Below, piece by piece: positions 20,130-32,449 of a stretch of 50,704 nucleotides of DNA. Numbering within the stretch: the first letter of the stretch is position 1; each line of letters starts with the position of its first letter. Location: NCBI GenBank assembly GCA_019155205.2, contig JAHNZQ020000227.1, forward strand, positions 922,049 through 972,752, given 5' to 3'. A program made the position numbers and the translations under genes. The notes beneath the pieces were generated by a model that saw only the letters and a program-made list of their open reading frames with translations, was not told the DNA's origin and did no database searches. Source of the DNA: Gracilaria vermiculophylla. Its lineage: Eukaryota; Rhodophyta; Florideophyceae; Gracilariales; Gracilariaceae.

Positions 20130-20580
20130 AACGAAAATAAACGTGTGCAACGGAAAAGTATAGTGCAAAAAAATTGGAATGAAGCTCAATTTCAACGTTT
20201 CAAAATCAACTATATAGAGACAAATAAACAACACAAAATTACTTCTATATAAGAAAACAATCACTAGTAAAACAAAGTTGACTGATGTCATAAAGAAGCC
20301 TACCGGACAAAAGAAGGGGATAATGTTACTTTTAATGTTAAAAATGTTAAATGTGGACCGACAGATTACTACACCTTTTATTGGCATGATCTTCGTAAGG
20401 AATGTCATTTAGTTTATCCCAGGCAGTTTTTGTGGAGGCTCTATAATGGTCTGAGCAAGCATTCCTAAAAATCGTCTCTGTAAAATTGCATTGCTTGAAA
20501 AAAACATAAATGCGGAAAAATAATAAGAAGTTCAATACAATTATTTTCTAACTTTTAGTTTATGTTTCGATGAGGTAATT

Positions 20581-20895
20581 TTGATTTTTCAACGAGATAA
20601 CGCTCCAGTACACTCTGCGTCTTTAATCAAAAATTGGCTTCAGGAGTCAAAAGGATCTGTTCTAGAGTGGCCAGCGCGCATACTAGATTTGAGCCCATTC
20701 GAAAATGTTCGGGAACTGCTGGTGAGGATGACTTATGCGCATGGAAGGCAGTTCTGGACAGTTTTGAAACTCAACACCTGTATTAAAAATTGCTTGAAAT
20801 CCATAACAGATTCAAGTAATGAAAAGTACATCAATTGGATGCCGAAACGTTTCATTAGCGTTAAACAGCAGCAAGGATGCAAAACAGACAATTGA
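20581..20895 (+). pseudogene. Tc1-like transposase C-terminal catalytic fragment (DD34E)
   Basis: The 104-codon frame reads FQRDNAPVHSA, then EWPARILDLSPFENV, the DDE_3 signature of Tc1/mariner enzymes. Counting from the aspartate in RDN to the glutamate in FEN gives 34 intervening residues, the DD34E spacing of the Tc1 branch. The first catalytic aspartate and the middle of the protein (20130-20580) are not recognisable, so the enzyme is dead. The frame extends upstream of the nominal start; no ATG is needed because it is a fragment. Confidence 0.85.
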
Positions 20896-21053
20896 GCGTC
20901 TGCAGTAAATATTTAAAAGTGATGATCATATGTTTTTGAAACGGTTTTTTGATTTCAATGTTTTCTGAAACCTATTTTTGTAGGCGTACGGTATACGTTT
21001 GGAAGCTTTTTTGAGATATCACAGCTTGTCATATTTATTTGAAACAGTTCGTA

Positions 21054-22100
21054 GTATATAAATATTTACTAATGGGTAAAGGCACCATCTTGCGGAAATG
21101 AAAACGTTTATCTGATAATTTAGGCTGCACACGGCAGTACTTTTTTGACGCCTTTTGCCGTACTTAAAATTCACTTTTTTTGCATACTACTCATTTGCGT
21201 AAACCATAAAACAAAGCTTCTCCTAACATGCAAAAGTCTCTACTGCTTTGATATTTCAGAAAACCACTTTTTTTACGGATATCGTGCGAATTGTTTGGAA
21301 AAACGTCGAGACCGTCAAAGTTGAACTTTTTCTCATCAGAGAAGGTAAGTAGTTTCCATTGCTTTAGACCCTTCAGTTTATGAATAATCTAAAATGGCCA
21401 TTTTTTGTGATTCTCTATCATTTTCAGTACGAACCTTTTGTTTATATTACACATGGCGGGTTTTTCAGGATTGCCTGCATCCTTACTCAAAGAAACTGGT
21501 TACCACAGAGAGTTTTTAAGCTCTATCGCATATGGATTGGAATTGGATGCGGCATGCACTAGAGCTCATTTCGTGATTTGTGTTTCTTATTTTTTGTTAC
21601 ATACTTTAATATGCATGTTATATTTTTTCGGATTCTTTAGAACAGTGAAGCAAAGCAAACTTTCGACCATCCCGTGATATGGATTCTCTCAAGAAGTTTA
21701 AAATGCTTGGAGCTCCAAAAACATCGACTGGAGACTCATCTTGTCCGTCCAGTTTTCGTTAAGCATAAACGATTGCTCGTGATATTCAAACCACATTTGC
21801 AGACGAACGATAGATAGATTATATCAAAACTTTAAAAGAAGTTCAAGAAGGTAACGATAAAGGAGAAAAGATAGAAAAGAAAGAAGGGAATTGGAACAAG
21901 AGAGAATCGAAGACTAATTGCACAGCCTTGTCTATATGCGAAGAAACCGATAACGGAGGAGATTGTCATATGCAGTATCGAACGCATGAAAACGTTTACG
22001 GGCATATTTGGAAGACCTTTGTCGATCCCCGACGAGAATGCCGAAAATACTTGAACTGTGCGCCCGTTTTCGGGGTTATTCCCGTATTCGGACTTTTACC
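21054..22100. other. Unassigned AT-rich DNA right of element B
   Basis: Only short ORFs under 80 aa without recognisable motifs (for example 21438-21677, hydrophobic, and 21928-22116). Nothing else could be supported. Confidence 0.4.
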
Positions 22101-23370
22101 AGGAAACTCGAGTTAGAAGGGTAACATGACTAAGTCCCGCGCATGCGGTCGGCAGCACGAGTTCTGCAGTTGTATTACGGGAAACTTCCGGTGTAACCGC
22201 TGCCTGGGACAGTGCACAGGTGGTTGCCCAAATGGGCGGACATTTATTTACTTAGATTTTCTCTGATTATTCAAGCATCCCTACAGTAATTAATGGTGCC
22301 GGCGTTACGACTGCTGGCATCAGAAAAAGGATATCAAGGTTTCGGCTCTGAGCCTAGCGCATACGTCGGTGCTTGCCTCTCTTGAGGGATATCCTGTGGT
22401 GTACTGTTGCTCATCCGCCTTGTTCGCTGAGAGCGCCTATAATTGTGCATATTTCCAGTCTCACAGTGCTTGCTCCTTGTACAAGGATCTTTACGGATCG
22501 CTGTCGTCTGCGTTACGGCTACATCCCTTTTTCCAACCTTGGTGGTATATCCTCCACCTTGTGGACTTCGTGACCCGCGCTACCCCTTTTTCCCGCCTCT
22601 TTCACCCAAGGAGGCACCGCTCGCTCATACATCCACCTAGTGGGGATCTTTCTTATACTTTCCCCCCTAAGTTCTGCCCGGGCAGCCTCGGTCGTACACC
22701 CGACATTGTCGTGTTGTTTCCTCGAGGGGGCTCGACCGCCGAACTACCTCTGCAGAGAAAGATTTGGACGCCTTCTTGTGCTGTTATCGCTTGCGGGCTA
22801 TTACACCACAACACCAAATACCAAGAAGGAATGATTACAAAGCGGGTATAGAAAGAAGTTGTTTCTCTGGTGAAATCCGTAAACGAAAGCATGGCGGATA
22901 CGAATAGAATGTTTCGTGGCCTAAGTGGCGCCGTTCAAGTTTTAATTGGAAAGATCTTTGCTGCACTGAGGAAAATATGACAATCGAAGTATTAGAACCT
23001 ACATTTCTGTCACCAAGTTTGGCACGCGTCCACTCGTGCGCCATGAGTGGGCGGGGGCGCGGTGGCCTGCTGTGATGCGTACCGGAAAAGCAAGGACTTG
23101 TGGTTGTGCCCGCGGACGAGGTGAATAGAGGCTTTGGCAAGGACAAGCGGCAGGAAGAACGCTGTTGATGATAACATGGTTGTCTTATAAATACCCTTCG
23201 TGTGCCTAGTGTAAGGAGAGGGTATATCAATATAGCAAGAAAGATATGTATTCCGGACAGGAAAGTGTAGAAGAGAGATGGATGGTACTACGTAAGGTAT
23301 CAAATTCTGAAAGGAATGCCGAGCGCTGTACAACATCGGTTGTATCTTAAGAGTTAGCTCACCGCCACTG
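22101..23370. other. Unassigned GC-richer region
   Basis: Base composition shifts to higher GC near 22.1 kb. A 160-aa plus frame (22369-22851) is pyrimidine-driven (many Ser, Pro, Leu, Cys) and could be an LTR or leader rather than a protein. No second copy of this DNA exists in the window to test that. Confidence 0.35.
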
Positions 23371-23429
23371 CCAGCACGGTGTTGACATGTGCGCGACATG
23401 CACCGGGACAGCGTAGAACAGTACGTGAC

Positions 23430-24018
23430 AGTATCCATTACTGACGAAAACGTGACAAGCATCAAGCCAATTTAGCGAAAATGGTGAGTGCAGTCGCCTC
23501 CGCTGCGCCAATGGCCTGAACGGCGGAAGGCGTACTCCACCAGTAATCGCAGTGTCGTTCGACGCCCGCGACTTCTTGGTGCGCAATATTTCAGGCAATA
23601 TAGCCGTCGCCAGCACCGGCGACATAAACGCACAGCATTTATGGAATCATGAGACTTGGCTTACTACCGTGGCTACTGCAATGTACAAAAGCGTGCGACA
23701 GGCGTCGCAACGGCCCCCATCAGTAAGTAAGAGTATTCATGGATAACGATGACGGCGACAAGCATAATCCGAGTCAGCAGTGACGGTGAGTGCTGTGGCC
23801 ACCAAAGCGCCAATGGCGCGGGCGGCGATTTGCTCACGCGGTCGGCGAACGCCGTTCTCTTCGACTCGGATGAAGTCCTGGCGCGCAATGTCTCTGACCG
23901 CACAGCTGGCACCAGCCCTGCCGATTTCAACGTGTTCCACTACCTACACAACCGCAAACTACAACACCTGCGCGCAGTATGCGCCAAAACTGCAGACAGC
24001 ATCGCCTCTGAGGGATAG
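23430..24018 (+). pseudogene. In-frame tandem-duplicated coding module, unknown protein
   Basis: Two diverged units about 302 bp apart (GGTGAGTGC at 23483 and 23785) encode similar proteins in the same codon phase: GECSRLRCANGLNGG ... VSFDARDFLVRNISG and GECCGHQSANGAGG ... VLFDSDEVLARNVSD. Stop codons separate the units. Substitutions that keep the reading phase suggest past protein-level constraint. No family is recognised. Downstream (24.1-24.45 kb) is Pro/Thr-rich, coding-like DNA that may be its continuation. It could be gag-like sequence of an older retroelement. Confidence 0.5.
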
Positions 24019-24591
24019 ATTTCTGCCCTGAAGCATCAATTCGTCTCCGAAGAACTGCTTTTATTCCGCTGCACCACCAAGAAGCTGCACTAGGGCCTCC
24101 AACCCACCAAAGGCGAGCGAAAGTGCCTGTAGAGCCGCCGCCACGCCACACCACCCTTAAACCACACTGCTGCGCTCCCACCCGTCCGTGCGCCTCCGTT
24201 ACACGCTCACAGTACGGATGTGACCAGCGCTGCACCAGCATTGGCACGCCCCGTCGCTTCTTGCCCAAGATACCATCACAATCACGACTGTGGTCGCATC
24301 TGTGCTTTTGCCTCTGGCGCCCTAATGAGATGCTGCTACGACCAGTGTGGCACCCACACCCGCGCCTTTACCTATCGCCCACGATACCGGCAACACCACA
24401 GTCACCGTGCCCCCACCATCGCTAGATGGTGACGACGCTGAATTGCAACGCCCTCCAGGGAGGTTTTTCTTAGCGCTTTGCCGAATCATTGGATTCCGGT
24501 CAGGCCGTATAAATCTAAAAGGGTTAATGTCACGGGCACGATTCACGTCCGTTTCTACGGGGGACTCTGGAGTAGCCGACCCAGAGCCTGT

Positions 24592-25300
24592 TGTGAGACG
24601 TGGCACGCGCGCTGGACGGTCTCCCGGCTCGTGCAGGGCCACCACGTGCGCCCCGCTGGCTACAGTATGCGTGCTGGATGGCGCCTACCCTGCACTGTTC
24701 TTTTAGTGTTTTCGCTATTTTATTTAGTTATTTCGGCCATTTCGGCCTAAGCGCCACAAAACTTAGCGCAACGACTTTACGGCCGTTGCGCCCAGTAAAT
24801 CGCACTAAGCGATATCTCCGGTCCGAACTTGCCGCCCACGCGGGTAACCCCCTCCGTTTGGGGAAAGAACGCCGGAGACTACGGAATTCAACTGCCCGTG
24901 ACGCCGAGAACCATTGTCTGGAATATTCTTTCCTTCCTTCAGGTTCGCCATTGTACAAGGTTAGCTGCACCGCACCTCCATCTTTTCCCTTCTCGGACTA
25001 CGTCCACCACTTACTCAACGCAGATTGCTCGATACCTTCGCGGCCCAATATATCACCCGGTCGCGCCGAGATAGACTGATATATTACAAGGATATCACAC
25101 CAAACATATGGAAACTGCCTCAATCACAGGACTTGCAGGATCCCCGGTTTCTCCGTATGCCTTTCCTTATGCACCAATTGTGACGGCTTGGCCCCGGAGT
25201 TACGCACGGCTCGTATGCCTCGCTTGAGAAAAGCTCTGATTCTGAAACACCTCGAGAGAGGAAGGTTCCAAATAGACTCTGTGGTACCTTGCCCTATAGG
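24592..25300 (+). repeat. Gyp2-family LTR plus adjoining leader (5' copy)
   Basis: Starts TGTGAGACGTGGCAC. It aligns in the same orientation with 34818-35514 and in reverse with ~34150-34825. Shared landmarks include CTATTTTATTTAGTTATTT, GAGAACCATTGTCTGG, GGCCCAATATAT and the CTGTGGTACC end. Where the LTR stops and the leader starts cannot be separated with these copies. Confidence 0.75.
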
Positions 25301-26123
25301 GTATTGCACTACAAAGCGGAATCCCGACTTGGAAACGGAGATCCACCGGCAGACTCTCTTTTGAGGTCCGTTTTTCCATTCATTGGTGGTCCACTTTGAA
25401 ATTCATTCGTTAAGAGATTTTCTCCGTCGTGGCGGATACCTTTGATGGGCCAGGAATCAGCTGGAGTCGACCCGGTAATGATCTGTAGCTGGTTCCATCC
25501 AGGGAACGAAGAGCGCCACGTTGTGACTACTGAGACAGCTCGTGCATATCAAGTGGCCCATGAAACGCTGACGGCTGCGCTGGGTACCTTATCGACCAGA
25601 GCCTGGCCATCAACAGCCATTACGGTGGTATCCCCGCTGCCGCGCCTGGTGGACAAGTCCCACGTATTTCATTTGGAAAATCAGATCGGCACCCTGCGGA
25701 ACAATTAGGCAGCCTTTCCTGACGAACTGGAGTCCTGCTGAAGATAATTTGAGATATTGTCGACGAATGTCACCCAAGAGCTTCGCGTGTTGCGGTCTGA
25801 TGGCAATAGAATCCTCGAAGGTCTCAGTCAGCCGGGTTCCTATGTCGCGGGCGTGAATGATCGATATAACCGAGTACGATTCCGACTGGAGTCGGTCGAG
25901 AAGGCTATCTTTGCTTTCGTACCGGCGGCACAAACCTCTGGCTCTTAGGGTCACGATTGCCGGGATGCACGGGATGGCCCCAAAAACCGAAACAACCGAA
26001 AGAACCATGGTTCAACACAGGAACTCCTCCTCGGAGTAAAAATCGGCCTCTCAGAATTCTGAGCCCTCACAGAGTGACTCCAACCATGACCGCCCGGAGC
26101 GAAGTTCTCGTTCCAAACGGTCA

Positions 26124-26576
26124 ATGGCCGCCTTTGGGGCGCTCCGGTCCAGGTCGAAGGGTAGGAGACACCCCGGGGGTCATGCACTGAAGCCCACTAA
26201 ATCCCTTTACTGGGAACTGGTTTCATACCTATATTATCGGTTAGAAGATTCCTCTCTGGGTAAGACGCAGCGTGACACGGGTAAGGTGAGGGACTGCATC
26301 GAAAGGATGCACCACTCCATGCGGAATTAGAACTTTACTGGAGATGATCCACTTTTGGTGCTCGACTTCCTAGTCCGCTTTGTTGCGGAAGCCGATATCC
26401 TTAATATGATTAAGGTCCGAGCACATACATCAGTATCATACTTTTTATGGGGAGTCGCTGAAGACCAATTCTTCTCATTTCCAGATTCATCTCAGGCGTC
26501 TGAAGGAGACGTGATCTGCTGGCCTGAGACCGTGCAAAACCTCTTGCGTTCCAACGCGACTAACACCGCCATTTAG
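26124..26576 (+). pseudogene. Gyp2 gag remnant
   Basis: Two same-phase frames separated by a single TAG at 26328. The second opens with NFTGDDPLLVLDFLVRFVAEADIL, the gag capsid pattern F(S/T)GxDPxxVLxFL that also occurs in the Gyp3 gag, and continues with SYFLWGVAEDQF. The rest of gag up to 28.6 kb is fragmented. Confidence 0.7.
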
Positions 26577-28639
26577 TCTGGTATACTCGCACTACGCGAT
26601 ACTCGCCAGCGCGCTTGAGAAATGGAGACCGATTTCTCGGTTCGCCTGAATAAGGCTTCACACCGCTGTGGAAATTTTCAGCACACAGGGAAATGGTGCA
26701 CGATGTTTATTGATTGGTTGGATCCGGCAATAAAGACGCGCGTTGCATGTGACTTGTAAAATCACCCTAGAGTGTGATAACTGGAGCTGGTTCAATTTGT
26801 CCCCGCAGAGGGAGGCGCAATCCGTGCGAGAGACTCGGACTACCACCAGAAGGGGGCGAAGGCACCACTGATCAGTCTAGATATATTTTCTCTTTCACTT
26901 GACGCCGGTGATACTCCCAAACAGGGTTATGACGGTGTGCACTTTCTGCACAATGATGGTTTGTCATCCCAACATCGGAGTTACCGTCAACGACGTAAGG
27001 CTCGTATGGTACAGAAATGGGAGCTGCGCAGGAGGTAAAGACCCTCTACATGAAAGCTAACAGGGCCCTAGCCGCTAACCTTCCACAATCCTATGGGATG
27101 CCAGGTGGCAACGCCCTGGTTAGGTTGATAGCTGGAATCCCGGGAGATCGGCCGAAAACCGGAACCCCGCTCCCTGAGTTCCTCCATTTGGAGCTGTATA
27201 CCACTTGTACGACGCTCGGGGGCAAACCTTCCTGTGGTACCATCATTTGTTACACGAGATGGCGCAGGTAGTGGCGAACTACGAATTATTGTGCTGGGAG
27301 AGAATACAACGATCCCGATGACGTCGTATCTCCGTGCAAAAACGTATTTATCCAACGCATTCGTTCAGATCTCGCTCTCGTAACAGTGGTTAACGCCAAG
27401 AACGATAGAAGCCTTTGCAGACCCCAATAGGAGTCTTTAAAACGCCACTTGCGTGGTCAATCGCTTGCAACTGGATGGAGCACTCGTTGTGGAGTAAAAA
27501 AGGCGAGAGCCCTCTGCGAAACCCGTTCAGGGAAACTAATTGAGGGATTCTCCCCGCAGGGAGAAGTGCCCCCAAAGATGACGCTGACGACGCCCGAAGC
27601 GCTGCCGCCTCGCTTACCGGTGAAAATGGTCTCGAGGAGAGACATCGTAAACGCGGACTCTGAGAACGTAGGTGTTCTGCGTCGACCATGGTCACGGATG
27701 AAGCATAACGGGATCCTAGATTGAGTCTTAGTGATGGCGAAGCAAAACTGCAGGGTGTATGCTGATCTCGGGCTGCACACGCAGTATATGGTGCGATTTC
27801 TCACTGTCCCCGACACTGGACCCCGGCAGATTTTTGTCATTGAGTCAGTATTTCCTCTGTTTATGTGGAGTCGCATCCACTCACCAGCAGTACCCGGCGT
27901 CTCGGACGCGAACAAAAATCCGTTGAGAACGGTGGGAACCATTCATCTTGCAGTTAGATTGGGAAGATTGGTGGTTAATTTCGCTTCCATTGTGTGTCGT
28001 TCATTGGTCATGAAAGTCATCCTCGGATGCTACTACTGCGATAGATGACTGGAGACTATCCACCCGTACCGGAACAGGTGGAGTAGGAAGATGGGTCTTC
28101 AATCCCCATCGTCAGACAACCGCTTCGGTAGGATGCGAAAAAGTAGATGAACTTGTCGCCCGCGCAGTAATCGCCACCGCAAATCTGAGAATCGACCAAG
28201 CTTCGCGTTGCGGCATCAGTGACTACATCTCCCGCCATGCAATGCTTTATTCAGTCCAACTCCTGTCGTCACGGTTTGAGGTTTATTCAGGCCCCGCCCT
28301 CGCTGTATAAGTAACGTCGCCTGGCAGTCTCAAACGGAAATGTGCAAGTCGTGCCAAACTATGCTTTCGGGATATCGTCGCAAATCTAGGCGACTCAGCC
28401 CAGTATCTGGCTAAAATCCAAGTGATTGGTTCCATCACGCCACGTCCGTTGGCGATGATCCCTACACCGGTGACGGCCGCCCAGATACCTGAGCTTGTGA
28501 ATTCAGAAGATGACAAGGCGCCCGATAAGCCGGTGAACTTTGCCCCCAATCACCAGCCTACCGTAAGATACCGTGGAAGCGAGAAAAATTGATCCCATCT
28601 TCTTTTGGACTCTTCCACCGCACCTCCGACGATTTATGA

Positions 28640-29515
28640 CCGTATTAACCCCACGAGAGATCTCACAAAACCGAACATGTCGCATATGCCCGCTTCGCAT
28701 TGGGCGCGTCTCCACGCAGTGTTGCGGGAATTTATTCCGATGTGGGATGACTCGCTAGGCAAGATCAACTGCACCAAAAATCGGATAGATTTGTTACCAA
28801 ACACTCGGCCAATCACGCAACCCCCATACAGGGCTGGGCCGAAGGCTTGGGAGGAGGAAGACTTTCAATTCAGTGCATACTCCGTGCAGGAGTCATTGAG
28901 CCAGCACAGTCTCCGTGGGCATCCCCCATGGTCCTCGCGCTAAAAGCGGATGGTTCATGGCGACTCTGCATGGATTACACAAGGCTTCATTCCGCGATTA
29001 TCCGGAGCATCTACCCCATTCCTTGGATGGACGAGGGCCTTGACTCACTCTGTAACTCCACCGTGTTCTCGGCTCTCGGCGCCAATTTAGACTACTGGGG
29101 GGTCTCCTTCAGGGAGGAAGGCCGTGACAAAACGGCTTTTGTATGCCACTATGGGTTTCACCGCTTGAAGCGGATGCTTTTCGGTTTCATTAATGCGCCG
29201 GCAGCGTTTCAGAGGGCTATCGACATTCTCGTAAACCGACTGTAATGGCGGACTTGCCTTGTTTACTTCGATGATATAATCATCTTTTCCAACAACTTGC
29301 ACGATCACCTTACAATCGTACGAGACGTGATGAAGGTTCTGCAAGACGCAGATACTCCCCCGAAACTCAGCAATTCTGAGATTTTTACAGATACTGTTAA
29401 GTATCTGGGTCACATCATCCGTCCTGGACGTCATATGATCGAAGGAGTTCGAGTCAACTCCTACATTGAGGCAGAAGCACCCCAGACGCAGAAGGAACTG
29501 AGGTCCTTCCTTTGA
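28640..29515 (+). pseudogene. Gyp2 reverse transcriptase
   Basis: 28640-28830, in one frame, has RIDLLPNTRPITQPPYRAGPK, the gypsy RT opening. 28847-29245 continues in another frame with AGVIEPAQSPWASPMVLALK, GSWRLCMDYTRLH and LKRMLFGFINAPAAFQRAIDI. One TAA at 29243 interrupts, then VYFDDIIIFS carries an intact Y-x-DD box. In LGANLDYWG the first catalytic region reads L-G-A-N-L-D. The TGA at 29513 follows RSFL. It is inactive because of the stops, but most residues are conserved. Confidence 0.85.
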
Positions 29516-30274
29516 TTGGTCAACGTCAACAAACGGTTCATACCGAATTTCCAGGATGCCTCCACACCGCGTGATGCGTAATCGCTGAAAGGGCTGCAGC
29601 TGAAGCTTCCCCTTTCCACCACCGATTAGTCGGCTTCTTTTCAGTCCCTGAACACGGGAGTGACAAAAGCTCCATTCTCGGCACTCCACAAGTTAGCCCT
29701 CTTGTACTCCGTGGATACAGATTCTAGCGACCACCATGTGGGCTGTGCCCTGTTTCAAACAAGCTCTGAAGGGGGGCGCAAAGCAATCGTATATTGGTCC
29801 AGGACTTCCATCGTTCACGAGAGGAACTATTTTGTTTCGGAAAAGGAGTGCCTTGACTTAGTGTGGGCGCTTTCCACAATGCACCCCTATCTAACTAAGT
29901 TGCATTTCATCGTAATCACGGATCACTTCTCTTTCAGGTGGCTGATGAATATTGTCGATCCATTAGGCCGCTTAATGTGGTAGATGATCCGCCAAGCGAA
30001 GTTCACATTTGACGTGGGTTCAAAGAAGAGGACACAAAATGCGCAACGTGATGCTGTATTCTGTGTGCTCAAAAAGGGAGAAGCCTTCGGCGACGCCGAC
30101 GAGGAAGAAATCCGCCGCTTCGGTACCTACAGGGGTACCCCGAATTATCCACACTGGGCCTCCAATGAAATTGGATTTGGCAGCATCGACGAACTTCTCG
30201 CCTTAGACAAAGTCGATCACGCCCTGCAGGAAATATTTACGACGATCAGCACAGAGGAGATGATCGAAGAATAG
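29516..30274 (+). pseudogene. Gyp2 RNase H remnant
   Basis: Same phase as the RT. Seen are VNKRFIPNF, then VTKAPFSALHKLALLYSVDTDSSDHHVGCALFQ with the D-x-S/D-x-x-xG start of gypsy RNase H, YWSRTSIVHERNYFVSEKECLDLVWAL and LHFIVITDHFSFRWLMN. Stops at 29578, 29627, 29981 and 30272 interrupt. RNase H would remove the RNA strand during reverse transcription. Confidence 0.8.
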
Positions 30275-30292
30275 TTCGAGGACCTACTCTGG

Positions 30293-31456
30293 ATGGAATT
30301 TCGTGCCCGTCCGAACGGTAGAAAAGAACCACTCTCTGTGGTGAATGACACGGGCTACTTGGTCCGGAAGGTGCAGCGTCACCGACAAGTTGTGTTTTTC
30401 CACTCCCTCCAGCCCGGGTCCCTCAACTGTCACATTACCCGAAGCTTGGTGAACACCCGGGTGGGATCAAACTTTACATAACACTTCGCAGAGACTTTTC
30501 CTGCCCCGCGATGGCGGTAGATCGTCACGCCGCTGTGTGGTTCTGCACAATATGCACAAGTAAGGGGGTCAAACTCCGGAAGCATCCCAGCAAGTCGGAG
30601 CTTTTCAATACCATGACTCCTCTCAAGTTTGCTTTAATCGACATTCTCGTCCCGCTTCTGAAGACGAAGAAAGGCAACAGCTTTCTATTTGTACTTACCG
30701 AGCGCTTCTCGAAGCTTTTTCGGACAGTTCCCTTACAGAAGATCTCCACTTTCGGGGTTGCAAAAGCGTTGGTATCGCATTGGGGTTCTATTCACGGGTC
30801 TTTTGTCGAGGTACTACCCGACAACGGCAAACTGGTCGCGTTACGATTCTTTCAAAACGTCTGCCGCTTACTGGATATGAGGAATCTTTCATTCACCACC
30901 GATCACCCGCAAACCTTTAAGGCAGGTTGAATGATTCAACCGCAAACTACTGTCATCGATGCATTTCTCTGTCGCGGATGACCCCACCTCGTGGGATCTC
31001 TTCACGAATGCCGTAACATATGCATAAAGTACGCAGGTACACCGGACGACTGGCCTTATTCCATTCGAGCTGGTCTTGTCGCGGTTGGCTCCACGGTTGG
31101 CCTTGGAACGGCATGCACAGGCGGATATTTTCCCGGCAGTCGAAAAATACCGCTTTCAGTGGAAAATTTGGCTTTCCAAGCTCATGACCGACGCCCGGAA
31201 GGCGATGGAGTGCACTCAAAAAGCATATGAGCGAAACTTTGATGAACGCCTTCTTAGTATCCCGCAAGAGTATGTTTACGCTGGGACCTCCGTGTTCGTC
31301 CGCAGGGAGTTATTCAACACCACAAAAGATGGAAGTCACCATAAGCTCTCGCCCATGATAGATGGTCCCTTCTGGGTTGTGCCCTTGGACCGCTACACGA
31401 TGGTAGTTGCCGTTGGTGAGAAACAGGGGCGCCTGCCACGCGACAACGTCTTATAA
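30293..31456 (+). pseudogene. Gyp2 integrase remnant
   Basis: The zinc module at 30340-30560 shows two histidines in HRHRQ...LNCHITR and FCTICTSKG with its CxxC. The core frame (30511-30930) holds ALIDILVPLLK (first Asp) and EVLPDNGKLV (second Asp), then SFTTDHPQTFKAG followed by TGA where active enzymes continue N-G-x-x-E. The glutamate is therefore lost. 31076-31456 is the post-core part, with AYERNFDERLL. Confidence 0.8.
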
Positions 31457-31536
31457 GGGTCCACTACTTCAAATGAGACCACACTGGCCGAAAATGCTTC
31501 TGTCCCTGTACCCGGGTTTTCCAACACCACGGTATC

Positions 31537-32430
31537 ATGACCTCTGGTGCTTCGCAGCCCCACGCCGGGACTTTTGAACCTTCCGACCTTGGCGGATGTC
31601 TTGGCTTCGCTGGCTCGCCCGCTTGCGCTTCTCCGTCCAGCTCTGCATGTCTTATACCATGCCCAATGGTGGCGGCACGCCCCTTTATTGCCGCTCCGTC
31701 TGAGAGGTTGGAAGCCAGCCGCTCAATCGCGAATCGGACTTCATCGCCGTGGAGATGTTATGCCATTGTTGCGCCATCCCCCGTTCACGGAAACAGCGCT
31801 AGAAATCCAGAAGAAGAAATGGTTAAGGCTACAATCGTGGACGACCCCACGGATGGATCTGAGAAGTCGGATGCCACACCCTCCCCGATGCGTATGTACC
31901 TTCCAGAGGCGGACTGTGAACGAGTCCGTTTCACGGACCTAGTTCAGACGCAGCCAAATGACGCTCTGGACAATGCCGAGGCACCACCCGCTGAGCAGTC
32001 ACAAGCGGCAACGAGAATTTCCCCTTCCGGAGTGCTAGACGAACGCGAGCCCGGAACATCATCAGAACCCCTGGCGTCTCATTCGGAATACCGGCATGAC
32101 AAGAAAACGGAGCAAAAGCTCACCTTGGAAACCATTCTGAAGGATATATGGCCCCGCAAAAGAAATCGTAACGCCTCAGGCTTGATACCAACGCCAAAGG
32201 GCCGGGAATTGTACACTTAGGAGTACTTCTTTAATCGAGTTGTTGTACACGAAGTGGAACAACAGGGGAGCGTCTTTACCGAGTCCGTTGGTACGGATAT
32301 GACCCGTATTGGAATACGCTAAAGCCGAACGAGCCTCAACCCCGCTCGGCAGATATACATTATCACCGCACGGCTGGTATCTCTCTGCCAGAGAAAATGG
32401 ACCAGTCCCAGGTGGGATAAGAGACCGCAG
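31537..32430 (+). pseudogene. Gyp2 integrase tail and chromodomain
   Basis: A 227-codon frame (31537-32220) forms a Ser/Pro/Glu-rich linker, ending KGRELYT and a TAG. The same phase continues EYFFNRVVVHEVEQQG, the start of a chromodomain. After a shift near 32270 another frame gives YRVRWYGYDPYWNTLKPNE, the classic chromodomain YxVRWxGY...W.P core (with N-T-L-K in place of D-x-W-E-P). This confirms a chromovirus. Confidence 0.75.
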
Positions 32431-32449
32431 GAACTGAAGGAGCTCCATC

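Larger units (their letters stand above)
19802..21051 (+). mobile_element. Tc1-like element B (IR/DR ends, broken transposase)
   Basis: 1,250 bp flanked by TA (19800-19801 and 21052-21053). The left end begins CAGGGCGTTTCAAAAA. The right end is the inverted CGAACTGTTTCAAAT, with six bases between TA and GTTTC at both ends, as in element A. Inner motif copies lie at 19886 (78 bp in) and 20923-20942. The right-end spacing of ~105 bp and the sequence after the inner motif (GGTTTTTT...) match element A, so the two belong to one family and share orientation. Confidence 0.88.

Noticed and set aside
22369..22851. 160-aa plus ORF
   Set aside because: Its composition reflects a pyrimidine-rich strand, there are no motifs, and other frames are also open. 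Kept only as an unassigned region.
28847..30481. Repeat-induced point mutation signature in Gyp2 pol
   Set aside because: Judged against family-typical residues, some stops fit C-to-T or G-to-A changes but others need A-to-T or G-to-T, so no clear bias could be claimed by eye.
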